A model generated the notes under the pieces. It had not been told where the DNA came from. It worked only from the letters and a program-made list of their open reading frames with translations, and ran no database searches. Below are positions 45,016-52,467 of a DNA stretch of 64,000 bases, piece by piece. How positions within the stretch are numbered: the stretch's first letter is position 1; the number at the start of each line of letters is the position of its first letter. This DNA comes from Pseudomonadota bacterium (lineage in GTDB: Bacteria; Pseudomonadota; Gammaproteobacteria; Burkholderiales; Burkholderiaceae_C). A program made the translations under genes and the position numbers. The stretch spans positions 62,001 through 126,000 of the forward strand of contig JAKAXL010000002.1 of assembly GCA_021816585.1 (NCBI GenBank), given 5' to 3'.

Positions 45016-45771
45016 ATGAACATCGCGAACACACGTGGCTTGTGCGCGCTGGCCGTCGCGCCGTTGCTGGCGCTGGGTCTGGCCGCATCGCCGGCGCAGG
45101 CCGCGCCGGCAGCGAGTGCCGCGGCGGCGGCCGCCGCGCCGGGCAACTGCCCGGGAGCGGGATGCGGGCCCGGCTACGGCCGTGGCTACGGCTATGGCGG
45201 CGGCTATGGCGGCGGCTATGGCATGGGCCCCGGCATGGCGGGCGGGCCCGGCTGGGGTGGCGGTTACGGCCCCGGCGGATGGCATGGCGGCGGCTATGGC
45301 ATGGGTCCCGGCATGATGGGCGGGCCCGGCTGGGGCGGCGGTTACGGCCCCGGCGGATGGCATGGCGGCGGGGGCTGGCAGGGTGGCGGCGCGTGGGGGC
45401 CCGGCATGATGGGCGGCTGGGGTCCCGGCATGGGTCCGTGGATGATGGGGGGCTTCGGACCCTGGGGTTCCGGGCTCGGGCGCCTGCAGCTCAGCGAAGC
45501 CCAGCAGCACAGGATCGACGCCATCGAGCAGGCGCAGTCGAAGAAGCAGTGGGCCTTGATCAGCGACATGCATGCCTTGATGCAGTCGCACTGGCAGGAC
45601 TTCGACCGTTCCAGGGTCGACATCGACGCGGTGATGAAGACCGCCAAGGCGATGTCCGACCTGCGGCTGCAGATGATGCGCAACCGGCTCGAGACGGCGC
45701 AGCAGATCCGCGACGTGCTGACCCCGCAGCAGCGCGAGCAGTTGCGCAGCTACGGTCCGTGGGGACGCTGA
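45016..45771 (+). CDS. Spy/CpxP-like periplasmic protein with Gly/Met/His-rich repeats
   Basis: A 251-residue exported protein. The signal peptide is cut after AQA near residue 29. Residues about 50-155 are Gly-rich with two 26-residue repeats (GGYGMGPGM..WHG). The C-terminal 90 residues are helical with two LTxxQ-like motifs (LSEAQQHRI and LTPQQREQL), as in the periplasmic chaperones Spy and CpxP. Met, His and Trp recur in the repeats, so metal binding is possible. The ATG at 45016 follows GAGAAGGAGAG. Confidence 0.8.
   Translation: MNIANTRGLCALAVAPLLALGLAASPAQAAPAASAAAAAAAPGNCPGAGCGPGYGRGYGYGGGYGGGYGMGPGMAGGPGWGGGYGPGGWHGGGYGMGPGMMGGPGWGGGYGPGGWHGGGGWQGGGAWGPGMMGGWGPGMGPWMMGGFGPWGSGLGRLQLSEAQQHRIDAIEQAQSKKQWALISDMHALMQSHWQDFDRSRVDIDAVMKTAKAMSDLRLQMMRNRLETAQQIRDVLTPQQREQLRSYGPWGR
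45211..45366 (+). repeat. 78-bp coding tandem repeat, two copies
   Basis: Two adjacent 78-base units (45211-45288 and 45289-45366) encode the 26-residue Gly-rich unit of the Spy-like protein. They differ at only a few positions, one changing Ala to Met-Met context (GMAGG against GMMGG). High identity suggests recent duplication. Confidence 0.85.
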
Positions 45772-45793
45772 GGCGCGCGGGGCCGGCAGGCCA

Positions 45794-45831
45794 TTGAGCG
45801 TGGGGGGGCGTCACCCCCCACGCCGGCTCAA
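45794..45831. terminator. Bidirectional terminator hairpin
   Basis: A long stem: TTGAGC...GCTCAA outside, and GCGTGGGGGG with CCCCCCACGC inside, around a six-base loop. It lies between the convergent Spy-like gene and the second TonB receptor, and includes the receptor's stop codon. There is no clear T run. Confidence 0.55.
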
Positions 45832-48140
45832 TCCCACGCGTAGCTCAGGCCCAGCCAGACCCCGCGTGGCGCCCCCGGCGCGACGAACTGGGTGTTGTGC
45901 CACGAAGCCGGATTGCTGCTGAAGCTGCGATCCGGGCCGGTGAACTCGTTCTGCCCGAGTTGCCCGAAATCCGCGTAGACCCGGTTGAACAGGTTGTGCA
46001 CCGACAGGTCGACGCGCCAGTGGCGGTCCATCTTGTAGCGCGCGCCGACGTTGACCACGGCGAAGCCGCCCACCGTGCCGTGCACGTCCTGGTTGTTCTC
46101 GTCGCCCTGCGCGTAGCGGTCGCTGTAGCCGACGACCTGGCCGCGCAGCGCCCAGCGCTCGCTCGGCGTGTACTGCGCCGACACCGTGGCGCTCCAGGTC
46201 GGCAGGTTGGGCAGGTGGTCGCCCGGCTGCACCTGGATGTTGCCGCTGGCGTCTGCGCTCGAGTTGTTGGCGCTTTGCTCCAGGAAGGCCGACTGGTAGG
46301 TGGCCAGGGTGTGGCTCAGCGAGGCCGTCCATTGCCAGCGCTCGCTGCCGCCGCTCAGGTCCAGGGTCGCGGTGCGGAACAGCTCCTGCGGGATGTTGGT
46401 GAAGTAGCCCTGGGTCATGCTGGCCAGGCTGATGAACTGCAGCGCGTTGTCGAGCTGGGTGCGGGTGTACATCGCCCGCACCCGCAGCCCGGGCATGCGC
46501 CACACCGCGCCGGCCTGCGCGGTGTGCGCGATCTCCGGCTGCAGCGACGGGTCGGCCACCAGCACGTTGGGCAGGGTGCACGGCGCGGTCGGACTGGCGC
46601 AGGTCAGCTCCACCGGCATCGGCACCCGCATGCCTTGCGCGAAGCGCAGGAAATACGAGGTGCGCGGCGTGAAATGCAGGTCCACGCCGAGTTCGGGGTT
46701 GAAGCGCGAGTAGGAGTGGTTGCCGCCCAGAGCGCCGCCGAGGCGGTCGTTCATCTCGACGCTGGCGTCTTCGTAGCGGCCTCCCGCCGTCACGTCGATC
46801 CAGCGGCGCGGCGACAGCTTCTCGGTCACGTAAAAGCCGCGGTAGATGTTGTGCACGCCGAGGTTGACCAGCGCCTGGTCGAAGGGCCCGATTCCCAGCG
46901 TGTAGCGCTGGGCGTTGAAGGTCGCCGCCTGCTGCGCCTGCGTGAAGTCCACCGTCTGGTGGTCGTAGTCGACTCCGGCGGTGAGCACGTTGGGCATGCC
47001 GGCCACGGCGCCGTCGTTGCGGACCGCCAGCGTGATCCCGCGGGCCTGCTGCTGCAGCCCGTTGATCACGTTGTCGGCCACCGGATTGCTCAGGGTCGGC
47101 GTGCCGCCGCCGTAGTTGTTGTTGACGTTGCTGTTGAACCCGCTCTGGTCGCTGTTGCGCAGGTACACGCGACCGGTCAGCTGCCAGTGCTTCGACAGCA
47201 CCTGGGTGTCGCCGATGTTGAAGAAGTTGAGCTGGTTGTCGATGTGGTCGGGCACCGTGTAGATGTCCGTCGGAGTGTTCATCCACTCCTGCGGCAGCGT
47301 CTGCGAACCCGACAGGCGGCTCTGGGCGAAGGTGTAGCTCAGGTCCAGCCGGTTGCCCCCCGCGTTGCGCGTGGCCTTCGCGAACAGCGTGCGGTTGCTG
47401 CTCGGGTTGTACGGCGCGAAGCCGTTCTCGTGCTGGTTGTGCGCCGCCAGGAAATAGCTCCAGTCGCCGCGGCTGCCGCCGAAGCGCGCTTCTTCCGAGG
47501 TCCTGCCGAAACTGCCGGCCTCGATGCCGACCTCGCCGCCGGGGGCGCTGTTGCCGTCGAGGGTGCGCAGCAGCACCGCGCCGCCCAGCGTGTTGAGCCC
47601 GAACACGGGGTCGGCGTAGGGCACCAGCGAGATCGAACGGATCGCGTTGGTCGGAATCAGGTCCCAGTTCACGGTGTCGCCGAAGGGCTCGTTGACGCGC
47701 ACGCCGTCCTGGAACACCGACAGGCCCTGCGGGGTGCCGAGCAGCGGCGACGCGGCGAAGCCGTTGAAGCGCAGCGTCGGCTGCATGTCGTTGCCCTGCT
47801 CGTGGGTCAGCGCGGCCCCCGGCAGGTTGCGCGCGATCGCGTCCGGCAACTGCGAGGCCGGCTCGTCGCGCAGGATCTGCCCGGGAATCACGTAGGAGTG
47901 ACGCGGCGGCGCGCGGAATCCCTCGACGGCGCCGCCGTGCACGACCACCGTCTGCAACTCCACCGCCGGTGCGGGGGCGGCTGGAGCCACCGAAACGACC
48001 GGTGCCGAGGCCGCCGCGGCCGGTGCCGGCCCGGCGTGGGCGATTCCGGCCGCGGCCAGTGCCAAGGCCGCGGCCGTGGCTGTGCGTGTGCCGGGGGATC
48101 GCAAGCGGCTGCGGTGATGCGGGATGGCGAGTCTGCGCAC
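45828..48140 (-). CDS. TonB-dependent outer-membrane receptor, substrate unknown
   Basis: A 770-residue receptor with signal peptide ([14 protein letters not shown]), an Ala/Pro-rich segment, TonB-box-like LQTVVVHG, a plug with [20 protein letters not shown] and a barrel ending in LGLSYAWD. The plug differs from the BtuB-like receptor in this window. No iron-uptake partner or riboswitch is adjacent. The start is GTG at 48140 behind CAGGAGACAG. The upstream region holds a perfect palindrome (48218-48237). Confidence 0.88.
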   Translation of the reverse strand: MRRLAIPHHRSRLRSPGTRTATAAALALAAAGIAHAGPAPAAAASAPVVSVAPAAPAPAVELQTVVVHGGAVEGFRAPPRHSYVIPGQILRDEPASQLPDAIARNLPGAALTHEQGNDMQPTLRFNGFAASPLLGTPQGLSVFQDGVRVNEPFGDTVNWDLIPTNAIRSISLVPYADPVFGLNTLGGAVLLRTLDGNSAPGGEVGIEAGSFGRTSEEARFGGSRGDWSYFLAAHNQHENGFAPYNPSSNRTLFAKATRNAGGNRLDLSYTFAQSRLSGSQTLPQEWMNTPTDIYTVPDHIDNQLNFFNIGDTQVLSKHWQLTGRVYLRNSDQSGFNSNVNNNYGGGTPTLSNPVADNVINGLQQQARGITLAVRNDGAVAGMPNVLTAGVDYDHQTVDFTQAQQAATFNAQRYTLGIGPFDQALVNLGVHNIYRGFYVTEKLSPRRWIDVTAGGRYEDASVEMNDRLGGALGGNHSYSRFNPELGVDLHFTPRTSYFLRFAQGMRVPMPVELTCASPTAPCTLPNVLVADPSLQPEIAHTAQAGAVWRMPGLRVRAMYTRTQLDNALQFISLASMTQGYFTNIPQELFRTATLDLSGGSERWQWTASLSHTLATYQSAFLEQSANNSSADASGNIQVQPGDHLPNLPTWSATVSAQYTPSERWALRGQVVGYSDRYAQGDENNQDVHGTVGGFAVVNVGARYKMDRHWRVDLSVHNLFNRVYADFGQLGQNEFTGPDRSFSSNPASWHNTQFVAPGAPRGVWLGLSYAWD

Positions 48141-48217
48141 GTGCTGTCTCCTGGTGTCCGGGGTCGCGCGGGCACGGCCGTCTCGGCGCCGTGCATGCGT
48201 TCGGATCCCGATGTTGT

Positions 48218-48237
48218 TTGCCGCATTGTTGCGGCAA
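48218..48237. promoter_or_regulatory. Palindrome upstream of the second TonB receptor
   Basis: Perfect arms TTGCCGCA and TGCGGCAA around TTGT, 78 bases before the receptor start. The half-site TGCGGCAA occurs again at about 48286-48293. It may be an operator for a repressor of the receptor gene; no matching regulator is encoded nearby. Confidence 0.45.
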
Positions 48238-48367
48238 TGGGCAGTTCCAGGGAACAGAAATGATGTCTGATCGGAAACGAAACGTGCGGCAAGGTCACCG
48301 GAAGTGCGTGCCTTTGCACAATGCGACACCGCAGGGCCGCCCGGTCCGCGCACGCGGACGCCGTGGA

Positions 48368-49126
48368 TCAGGTGCAGTCGCCGGCGCGCGCCAGCGCGCG
48401 CAGCTGCGGCCGCGCGAACAGGTAGCCCTGGAACAGCTCGACCCCCTCGTGCAGGAAGAAGTCGCGCTCGCCGGCGCTTTCCACGCCTTCGGCGACCAGC
48501 GCGATGCCCAGTTCCTGCGCCATGCGGATCACCGAACGCGCGATGGCCTGGCGCGCCGGCTGCCGGTCGACCCCGCGCACCAGGTCCATGTCCAGCTTGA
48601 TCAGGTCGGGCTGGAAATCCGCCAGCAGGCGCAGTCCGGCGAAGCCCGCGCCGAAATCGTCGATCGCGGTCAGGAAACCCTGGCGCCGGTATTCGCGCAG
48701 GATCTCGGCGAACCACGGCCCGTCGTCGATGCGCTCGCCCTCGGTGACCTCGAAGATGATGTCGCGCACGTCGAGCCGGTGCTCGCGCGCGGTGCGCAGG
48801 GTGGTCTGGATGCACACCTCGGGGCGGTACACCGCGTGCGGCAGGAAGTTGATCGACAGCCGCTCGTGGTCGCGCTCGCGCAGCCCGGATTCGCAGGCCG
48901 CCTCGATGGCGCGCACGCGGCAGGCCTGGTCGAAGCGGTAGCGATTGGCGTCGTCGATGCGCTGCAGCACCGAGCCCGCCGACTCCCCCTGCGGCCCGCG
49001 GACCAGCGCCTCGTGCGCGTAGATGGTGCGTGATCCCAGGTGGACGATCGGCTGGTAGGCGAAACTGAATTCCAGCGGCGCGTCGTTTCCGTCGCGGCAG
49101 ATCGTGCAGCCCGATGCACTGTCCAT
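48368..49126 (-). CDS. EAL-domain protein (BluF/BlrP1-like subclass)
   Basis: A 252-residue EAL domain with an N-terminal CTICRDG element. Signature segments are AHEALVRGPQGESAG, LSINFLPHAV, IIFEVTEGERI, TAIDDFGAGFAGL, LIKLDMDLVRG, LVAEGVES and LFQGYLFARP. This ALVRG subclass includes both active enzymes (BlrP1) and degenerate ones (E. coli BluF); the metal residues appear intact here. No light- or signal-sensing domain precedes it. The CxxC at the start could be a redox switch (inference). Confidence 0.88.
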   Translation of the reverse strand: MDSASGCTICRDGNDAPLEFSFAYQPIVHLGSRTIYAHEALVRGPQGESAGSVLQRIDDANRYRFDQACRVRAIEAACESGLRERDHERLSINFLPHAVYRPEVCIQTTLRTAREHRLDVRDIIFEVTEGERIDDGPWFAEILREYRRQGFLTAIDDFGAGFAGLRLLADFQPDLIKLDMDLVRGVDRQPARQAIARSVIRMAQELGIALVAEGVESAGERDFFLHEGVELFQGYLFARPQLRALARAGDCT

Positions 49127-49358
49127 GCGCGAGTTCCTCCTCGTGGGGGTCTTTCCCGACCAGCATAGCGCCTCGCGCGCGCAGGCGATGGAATGCGGCG
49201 ACTCCGGCAGCACGCGGGATGCCCTCGGTCCGCGGGCATCCCGGGGGAATGGGGTCCAGGCAGGTCCCATGACCATGGGCGTTCTACCGCGCGGGGAGGC
49301 AGCCTGAGCGCTGGGCAGCTCGGTCTTGGGACTGGATCGTAGGCCGCCTGCGGTGGGG

Positions 49359-49377
49359 AGCCTGACGGACTGCATCA
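49359..49377. repeat. 19-bp direct repeat, left copy
   Basis: AGCCTGACGGACTGCATCA, identical to 52431-52449. The pair brackets the three toxin-antitoxin modules. The right copy lies 18 bases before the third tRNA fragment. Confidence 0.85.
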
Positions 49378-49806
49378 CGTGTGCTTCTTGGGGCTGGGGC
49401 AGACTTGATGGTCCTGATCCCACCAAAGCAGCTTCACGACGTCGCGATCGCGGATGCCAATGATCCGCGGCTTTCCAGAGAAGTGGAAAGAAAAAACTTC
49501 AGAGACGTCGTCCTGTCCGATCTCGACGAGGCGCGATTGGGCCGACTTGGAGAGCTTGTCTGTCGAGATCGAGTGATGATCTTGGCCTTCTATTTCGGGC
49601 CACTTCATCGAATCGAATTGGCGAAGCCTATTCACGATCTCTCGTTCAGTTTCCTCCCCGCAAGGCCATCTGAACGGACCGCTCTGATCCACTGTCGAGA
49701 AGCGCCAAGATGGCGTGCCACCTGTCTCCACCGCGCGGATCCGCGGCTGCTTCGTGTCTGGCCGCCGAGTCGCTTCGGCGGGCAGGTGCTTGCGCTTCTT
49801 GCCCAT
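49375..49806 (-). CDS. Candidate toxin partner of the Panacea-domain protein
   Basis: A 143-residue protein whose ATG overlaps the stop of the Panacea gene (TGATG). The N-terminus is basic (MGKKRKHLPAEATRRP). The C-terminal half reads FSFHFSGKPRIIGIRDRD then VKLLWWDQDHQVCP, a small alpha/beta domain that I cannot assign to a named family. Panacea proteins act as antitoxins for many unrelated toxins, so a toxin role is inferred from coupling and position. The base composition is visibly less GC-rich than the neighbouring core genes. Confidence 0.6.
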   Translation of the reverse strand: MGKKRKHLPAEATRRPDTKQPRIRAVETGGTPSWRFSTVDQSGPFRWPCGEETEREIVNRLRQFDSMKWPEIEGQDHHSISTDKLSKSAQSRLVEIGQDDVSEVFSFHFSGKPRIIGIRDRDVVKLLWWDQDHQVCPSPKKHT

Positions 49807-50240
49807 CAAAGCGCCGAGTAGTACTCACTCATCGACGCGAGGGAGATCTCGTGCTCCCCTCGCTCGCCCTCGGCAAGGCCAGCGCGAGCGGTTCTCCACG
49901 GTCCTTCTGCATGCGTTTGATCACTCAACCATTGCGGGGACTTGTCGCCGTAGGCTTGCAACACTGCGTCGATCGTCTCCTTCTGATCGTTCGAGAGTGT
50001 TCCGACGGCTTGCGGAGCGAACGTCTTCGCATCCACCATGAACAGGCCCCGATGGGTGGCATAGAGATCACGGACCACGGGGCCGTTCGCCCAAGCCTCG
50101 ATGCGATTTGAAAAGAGCGGCGCATCATCCCACACAAGTGACCAAGCCTGAGCGTAGTAGACGAGCTTTTGCAGCTTCATCGCCGACATCGGCCCGCACT
50201 TCTCCAGGATGTACTGGGCAACATCGAAGGCGGTAGCCAT
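49806..50240 (-). CDS. Panacea-domain (DUF4065, SocA-like) antitoxin
   Basis: A 144-residue DUF4065/Panacea protein: core KLQKLVYYAQAWSLVW, then FSNRIEAWANGPVVRDLYATH and the acidic C-terminal region. Such proteins neutralise a toxin encoded in the same operon. Here it is the first gene and the partner follows with a one-base overlap. The start ATG at 50240 follows a GAGAG. The 5' side contains two DnaA-box-like nonamers (50260-50280). Confidence 0.88.
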   Translation of the reverse strand: MATAFDVAQYILEKCGPMSAMKLQKLVYYAQAWSLVWDDAPLFSNRIEAWANGPVVRDLYATHRGLFMVDAKTFAPQAVGTLSNDQKETIDAVLQAYGDKSPQWLSDQTHAEGPWRTARAGLAEGERGEHEISLASMSEYYSAL

Positions 50241-50358
50241 GGCGGCGCTCTCAGGAGGGTTTTCCACAGGTTTGTCCACAAGCGCTGCAGATCTTAGGGC
50301 AGGTGGCTCGTAACCGCCAATTCCATCGGGGTCTCGTGGAGTTGGTGGGGTACGCCGC

Positions 50359-50539
50359 ATCCGTCACGGCAGGCTCGGGTCGGTCCGAGCGCTCTCGCCG
50401 ATTCCGCACAACGGATAGCTGATACGCGACGCGGCACAATTGGCCCATGATCCGGTCATTCCGTCATGCGGGCCTGGCAGCCTTCTACCGCACGGGCAGC
50501 AAAGCCGGCATCCAGCCGCACCATGCTCCCAGGTTGCGG
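50359..50539 (+). repeat. 181-bp imperfect direct repeat, copy 1
   Basis: Colinear with 51726-51906 without gaps. It contains the upstream region and first 30 or so codons of a higB gene. Divergence is scattered, so this is an old duplication. Confidence 0.88.
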
Positions 50540-50633
50540 TGCTGCCAGCAGCGCGCAGGACATGGGCGCGCCGGCTGTGGCGGTTGCACCCGCTGGCTGG
50601 CTGGCCGGCTGGCCGGGGCGGCCGGAGCGGTCA
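50447..50633 (+). pseudogene. Decayed higB toxin gene
   Basis: The first 30 codons match the intact higB at 51814 almost residue for residue (MIRSFRHAGLAAFYRTGSKA). An internal deletion after TTGCGG and further indels then break the frame. Similarity can be followed at the DNA level (CAGCGCGCAGGACATGGGCG) until it meets the first tRNA fragment at 50634. Its higA partner is missing, consistent with an inactivated module. Confidence 0.85.
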
Positions 50634-50671
50634 TGGTGGGCCCTGCGGGGCTCGAACCCGCAGCCAACGGA
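50634..50671 (-). repeat. tRNA(CAU) 3' fragment / attachment-site relic A
   Basis: Read on the minus strand it ends TTCGAGCCCCGC then AGGGCCCACCA: the T arm, acceptor strand and CCA of a tRNA. It matches relics B and C for 38 bases with one mismatch, then diverges before the anticodon. It is the shortest and most altered of the three. Confidence 0.8.
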
Positions 50672-50709
50672 AGGGCCCCAGCCGATACATTGGCCGCAAC
50701 ACTGCGGAT

Positions 50710-51021
50710 TCAATGCGTCGGGTGCGTCGGTTGGGCGACCAGGCGCACCCCCAGAGCCGCGCAAACGCGGATGATCGTCTCGAAGCGCGGCTCACTGCCG
50801 GGCCGAAGGGCCTTGTACAGGGCTTCGCGTGCAATGCCGGAGTCCTTCGCCACCTGTGACATACCCCGTGCGCGAGCGATGTCGCCCAGGGCTGCGGCCA
50901 GCAGTGCGGGGTCGTTCTCTTCCAGAACGGTCGTCAGGTATGCCGCGATATCTTCCTGGCTGTTCAGGTATTCGGAAGCATCGAACTCGGCAAGCTCGGA
51001 AACCTTGATCCTTTGGGTCAT
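50710..51021 (-). CDS. HTH antitoxin of a RelE/HigB-type addiction module
   Basis: A 103-residue Xre-type antitoxin of the 'probable addiction module antidote' class. An N-terminal segment (FDASEYLNSQEDIAAYLTTVLE) precedes a HTH (MSQVAKDSGIAREALYKALRPG). It is the second gene of the operon. The ATG at 51021 follows a strong GGAGG, and the toxin stop lies inside the ribosome site. It should bind both the toxin and the palindrome at 51331. Confidence 0.92.
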   Translation of the reverse strand: MTQRIKVSELAEFDASEYLNSQEDIAAYLTTVLEENDPALLAAALGDIARARGMSQVAKDSGIAREALYKALRPGSEPRFETIIRVCAALGVRLVAQPTHPTH

Positions 51022-51023
51022 GG

Positions 51024-51323
51024 TCAATCCTCCAAAAGCTTCGCCAGTGCAATCGCTCGGCGAATGTCGGCCTGCTGTGTGGACTTGTCACCGCCGGCAA
51101 GCATCACGATCAGCGTTTCGCCACGCTGGACGCAGTACATGCGCCAACCCGGCCCGAAGTGCTCGCGCATCTCGAACACGCCTTCGCCTACCGGTTCGAC
51201 GTCACCCAGGTTGCCCAGTTGCGCCTTGCGCAGGCGCTTGTTGAGGCGCTGCCGGGTCGGCCCGTCCTTCAGGCCCTTGAGCCAGTCGGCGAAGTCGCCG
51301 AGCAGTTTCACCGTGTAGGGCAT
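51024..51323 (-). CDS. RelE/ParE-superfamily toxin (PF05973-type killer protein)
   Basis: A 99-residue toxin. The characteristic KxxDWLKGLKDGPTRQRLNKRL-like start (shortened: FADWLKGLKDGPTRQRLNKR), the VFEMREHFGPGWRMYCVQRG core and the GGDKSTQQADI C-terminal motif match PF05973 addiction-module toxins, which cleave mRNA at the ribosome. It precedes its antitoxin, the reverse of classic relBE but normal for HigBA-type operons. Confidence 0.92.
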   Translation of the reverse strand: MPYTVKLLGDFADWLKGLKDGPTRQRLNKRLRKAQLGNLGDVEPVGEGVFEMREHFGPGWRMYCVQRGETLIVMLAGGDKSTQQADIRRAIALAKLLED

Positions 51324-51330
51324 GGTCGAA

Positions 51331-51350
51331 ATGTAATCGATCGATTACAT
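51331..51350. promoter_or_regulatory. Perfect 20-bp palindrome, toxin-antitoxin operator
   Basis: ATGTAATCGATCGATTACAT is fully self-complementary and ends 7 bases before the toxin start codon on the minus strand. The HTH antitoxin is the likely binder, giving conditional autorepression of the module. Confidence 0.7.
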
Positions 51351-51384
51351 GGGGTCAAGGAAGCGATCGTGCGTCCTCCCCCGG

Positions 51385-51546
51385 GCCTCGTGGCAGCGGC
51401 AGGCGGGAACGTCCTGCGACGAGGTGAAGGACCTGGGCGGCTGGAAGTCGCGGGTGATGGTGGACCGCTATGCCAAGCTCGCAACCGAGAACCTGCTGGC
51501 GGCTGCGGCCCGGATCGGGTCGGTCCGGGAGCGTGACACGGCGTGA
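51385..51546 (+). pseudogene. C-terminal stump of a tyrosine recombinase (integrase)
   Basis: The 53 codons from [20 protein letters not shown] onward match the end of phage/island integrases: the box after the second Arg, the LGGWKS helix, and the nucleophile Tyr (codon 51469-51471) in [13 protein letters not shown]. Everything before it, including the first Arg and the His-x-x-Arg box, is gone. It lies 63 bases from tRNA relic B, as expected for the integrase of an older inserted element. Confidence 0.75.
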
Positions 51547-51609
51547 GGTTTCACGTCCCGCTTTCGCAGCCATCACAGGCAGTGAGGGCGCTTGGAGTCC
51601 CGAGGATGC

Positions 51610-51654
51610 TGGTGGGCCCTGCGGGGCTCGAACCCGCAACCAACGGATTATGAG
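51610..51654 (-). repeat. tRNA(CAU) 3' fragment / attachment-site relic B
   Basis: Forty-five bases from CCA back through the T arm to the anticodon loop CTCATAA (anticodon CAT), identical to the same part of relic C. The 5' side of the anticodon stem and the D arm are absent. Confidence 0.85.
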
Positions 51655-51725
51655 CGGAATTCAGGCAGGATTTCCTGGGAACTCAGGCTCGCCTTCGCCC
51701 GCTGCGGTCCGTAGGAGTCTGTCGT

Positions 51726-51906
51726 ATCCGTCACGGTAGGCTCGGGTCAATCCGAGTGGCTACGCCGAATCCGCACAGCTGATAGCTGATACGCGACGCG
51801 TTACAATCCGCCCATGATCCGGTCGTTCCGTCATGCGGGTCTGGAGGCCTTCTACCGCACGGGCAGCAAAGCCGGCATCCAGCCGCACCATGCGCCCAGA
51901 TTGCGG
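51726..51906 (+). repeat. 181-bp imperfect direct repeat, copy 2
   Basis: Partner of 50359-50539. It carries the promoter region (TACAAT at about 51803-51808) and 5' end of the intact higB gene. Confidence 0.88.
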
Positions 51907-52092
51907 CTGCTGCTGACCGCCCTGGATGCTGCCAGGAGCGCGCAGGACATGGGCGCACCGGCGTGGCGTCTGCACCCGCTGTCCGGACGGCTGGCCGGGC
52001 ATTGGTCGGTGTGGGTGAACGGCAACTGGCGCTTGACGTTCCGCTTCAATGGCGCGGACGCCGAACTTGTCGACTACCAGGACTACCACTAG
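51814..52092 (+). CDS. higB: HigB-family toxin
   Basis: A 92-residue plasmid-maintenance killer protein of the HigB (PF05015) family. The start IRSFRHAGLEAFYRTGSKAG and the catalytic-core segment LHPLSGRLAGHWSVWVNGNW and LTFRFNGADAELVDYQDYH-type end are complete, so it should be an active ribosome-dependent mRNase. It is followed after 9 bases by higA. The ATG corresponds exactly with that of the decayed copy at 50447. Confidence 0.93.
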   Translation: MIRSFRHAGLEAFYRTGSKAGIQPHHAPRLRLLLTALDAARSAQDMGAPAWRLHPLSGRLAGHWSVWVNGNWRLTFRFNGADAELVDYQDYH

Positions 52093-52101
52093 GGGAAGAA
52101 G

Positions 52102-52383
52102 ATGAGCATGCACGACCCGGCGCACCCGGGCGAGGTTCTGCGCGAATGGCTGCCCGAGGGCATGACGGTGACGCAGGCAGCGCAAGAGTTGCACGTGGCA
52201 CGCGTGACCTTGTCCAAGGTGCTGAACGGGCAAGCCGGCATATCCGCCGTGATGGCGCGGCGGCTTGCCGTCTGGCTGGGGACCTCGCCCGACATGTGGG
52301 TGAACATGCAGGCTCACTACGACCTGTGGCAAGCCAGCAAGGTGCGGCTTCCGAACATCAAGCCCCTGCGAAGGGCGGCCTGA
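52102..52383 (+). CDS. higA: HigA-family HTH antitoxin
   Basis: A 93-residue Xre/HigA antitoxin. The family start HPGEVLREWL is followed by the HTH (VTQAAQELHVARVTLSKVLNG) and the segment AVWLGTSPDMWVNMQAHYDL. The ribosome site GGGGAAGAAG precedes the ATG at 52102. It neutralises HigB and represses the operon. Confidence 0.94.
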   Translation: MSMHDPAHPGEVLREWLPEGMTVTQAAQELHVARVTLSKVLNGQAGISAVMARRLAVWLGTSPDMWVNMQAHYDLWQASKVRLPNIKPLRRAA

Positions 52384-52430
52384 GCGCCCGGCGCCGCCGG
52401 CCGAGGCGGCCAGATCGGATCGTGTTGGGC

Positions 52431-52449
52431 AGCCTGACGGACTGCATCA
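52431..52449. repeat. 19-bp direct repeat, right copy
   Basis: Identical to 49359-49377. It sits between higA and tRNA relic C. Confidence 0.85.
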
Positions 52450-52467
52450 GCCGAGCCGCGAGCATGC

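Noticed and set aside
45211-45366. Tandem repeats considered as a CRISPR-like array
   Set aside because: Only two directly adjacent 78-base units without spacers, and they keep the reading frame of a Gly-rich protein.
45897-48263. Plus-strand frame of almost 800 codons opposite the second TonB receptor
   Set aside because: Antisense to a receptor with signal peptide, plug and barrel; no domain in the shadow frame.
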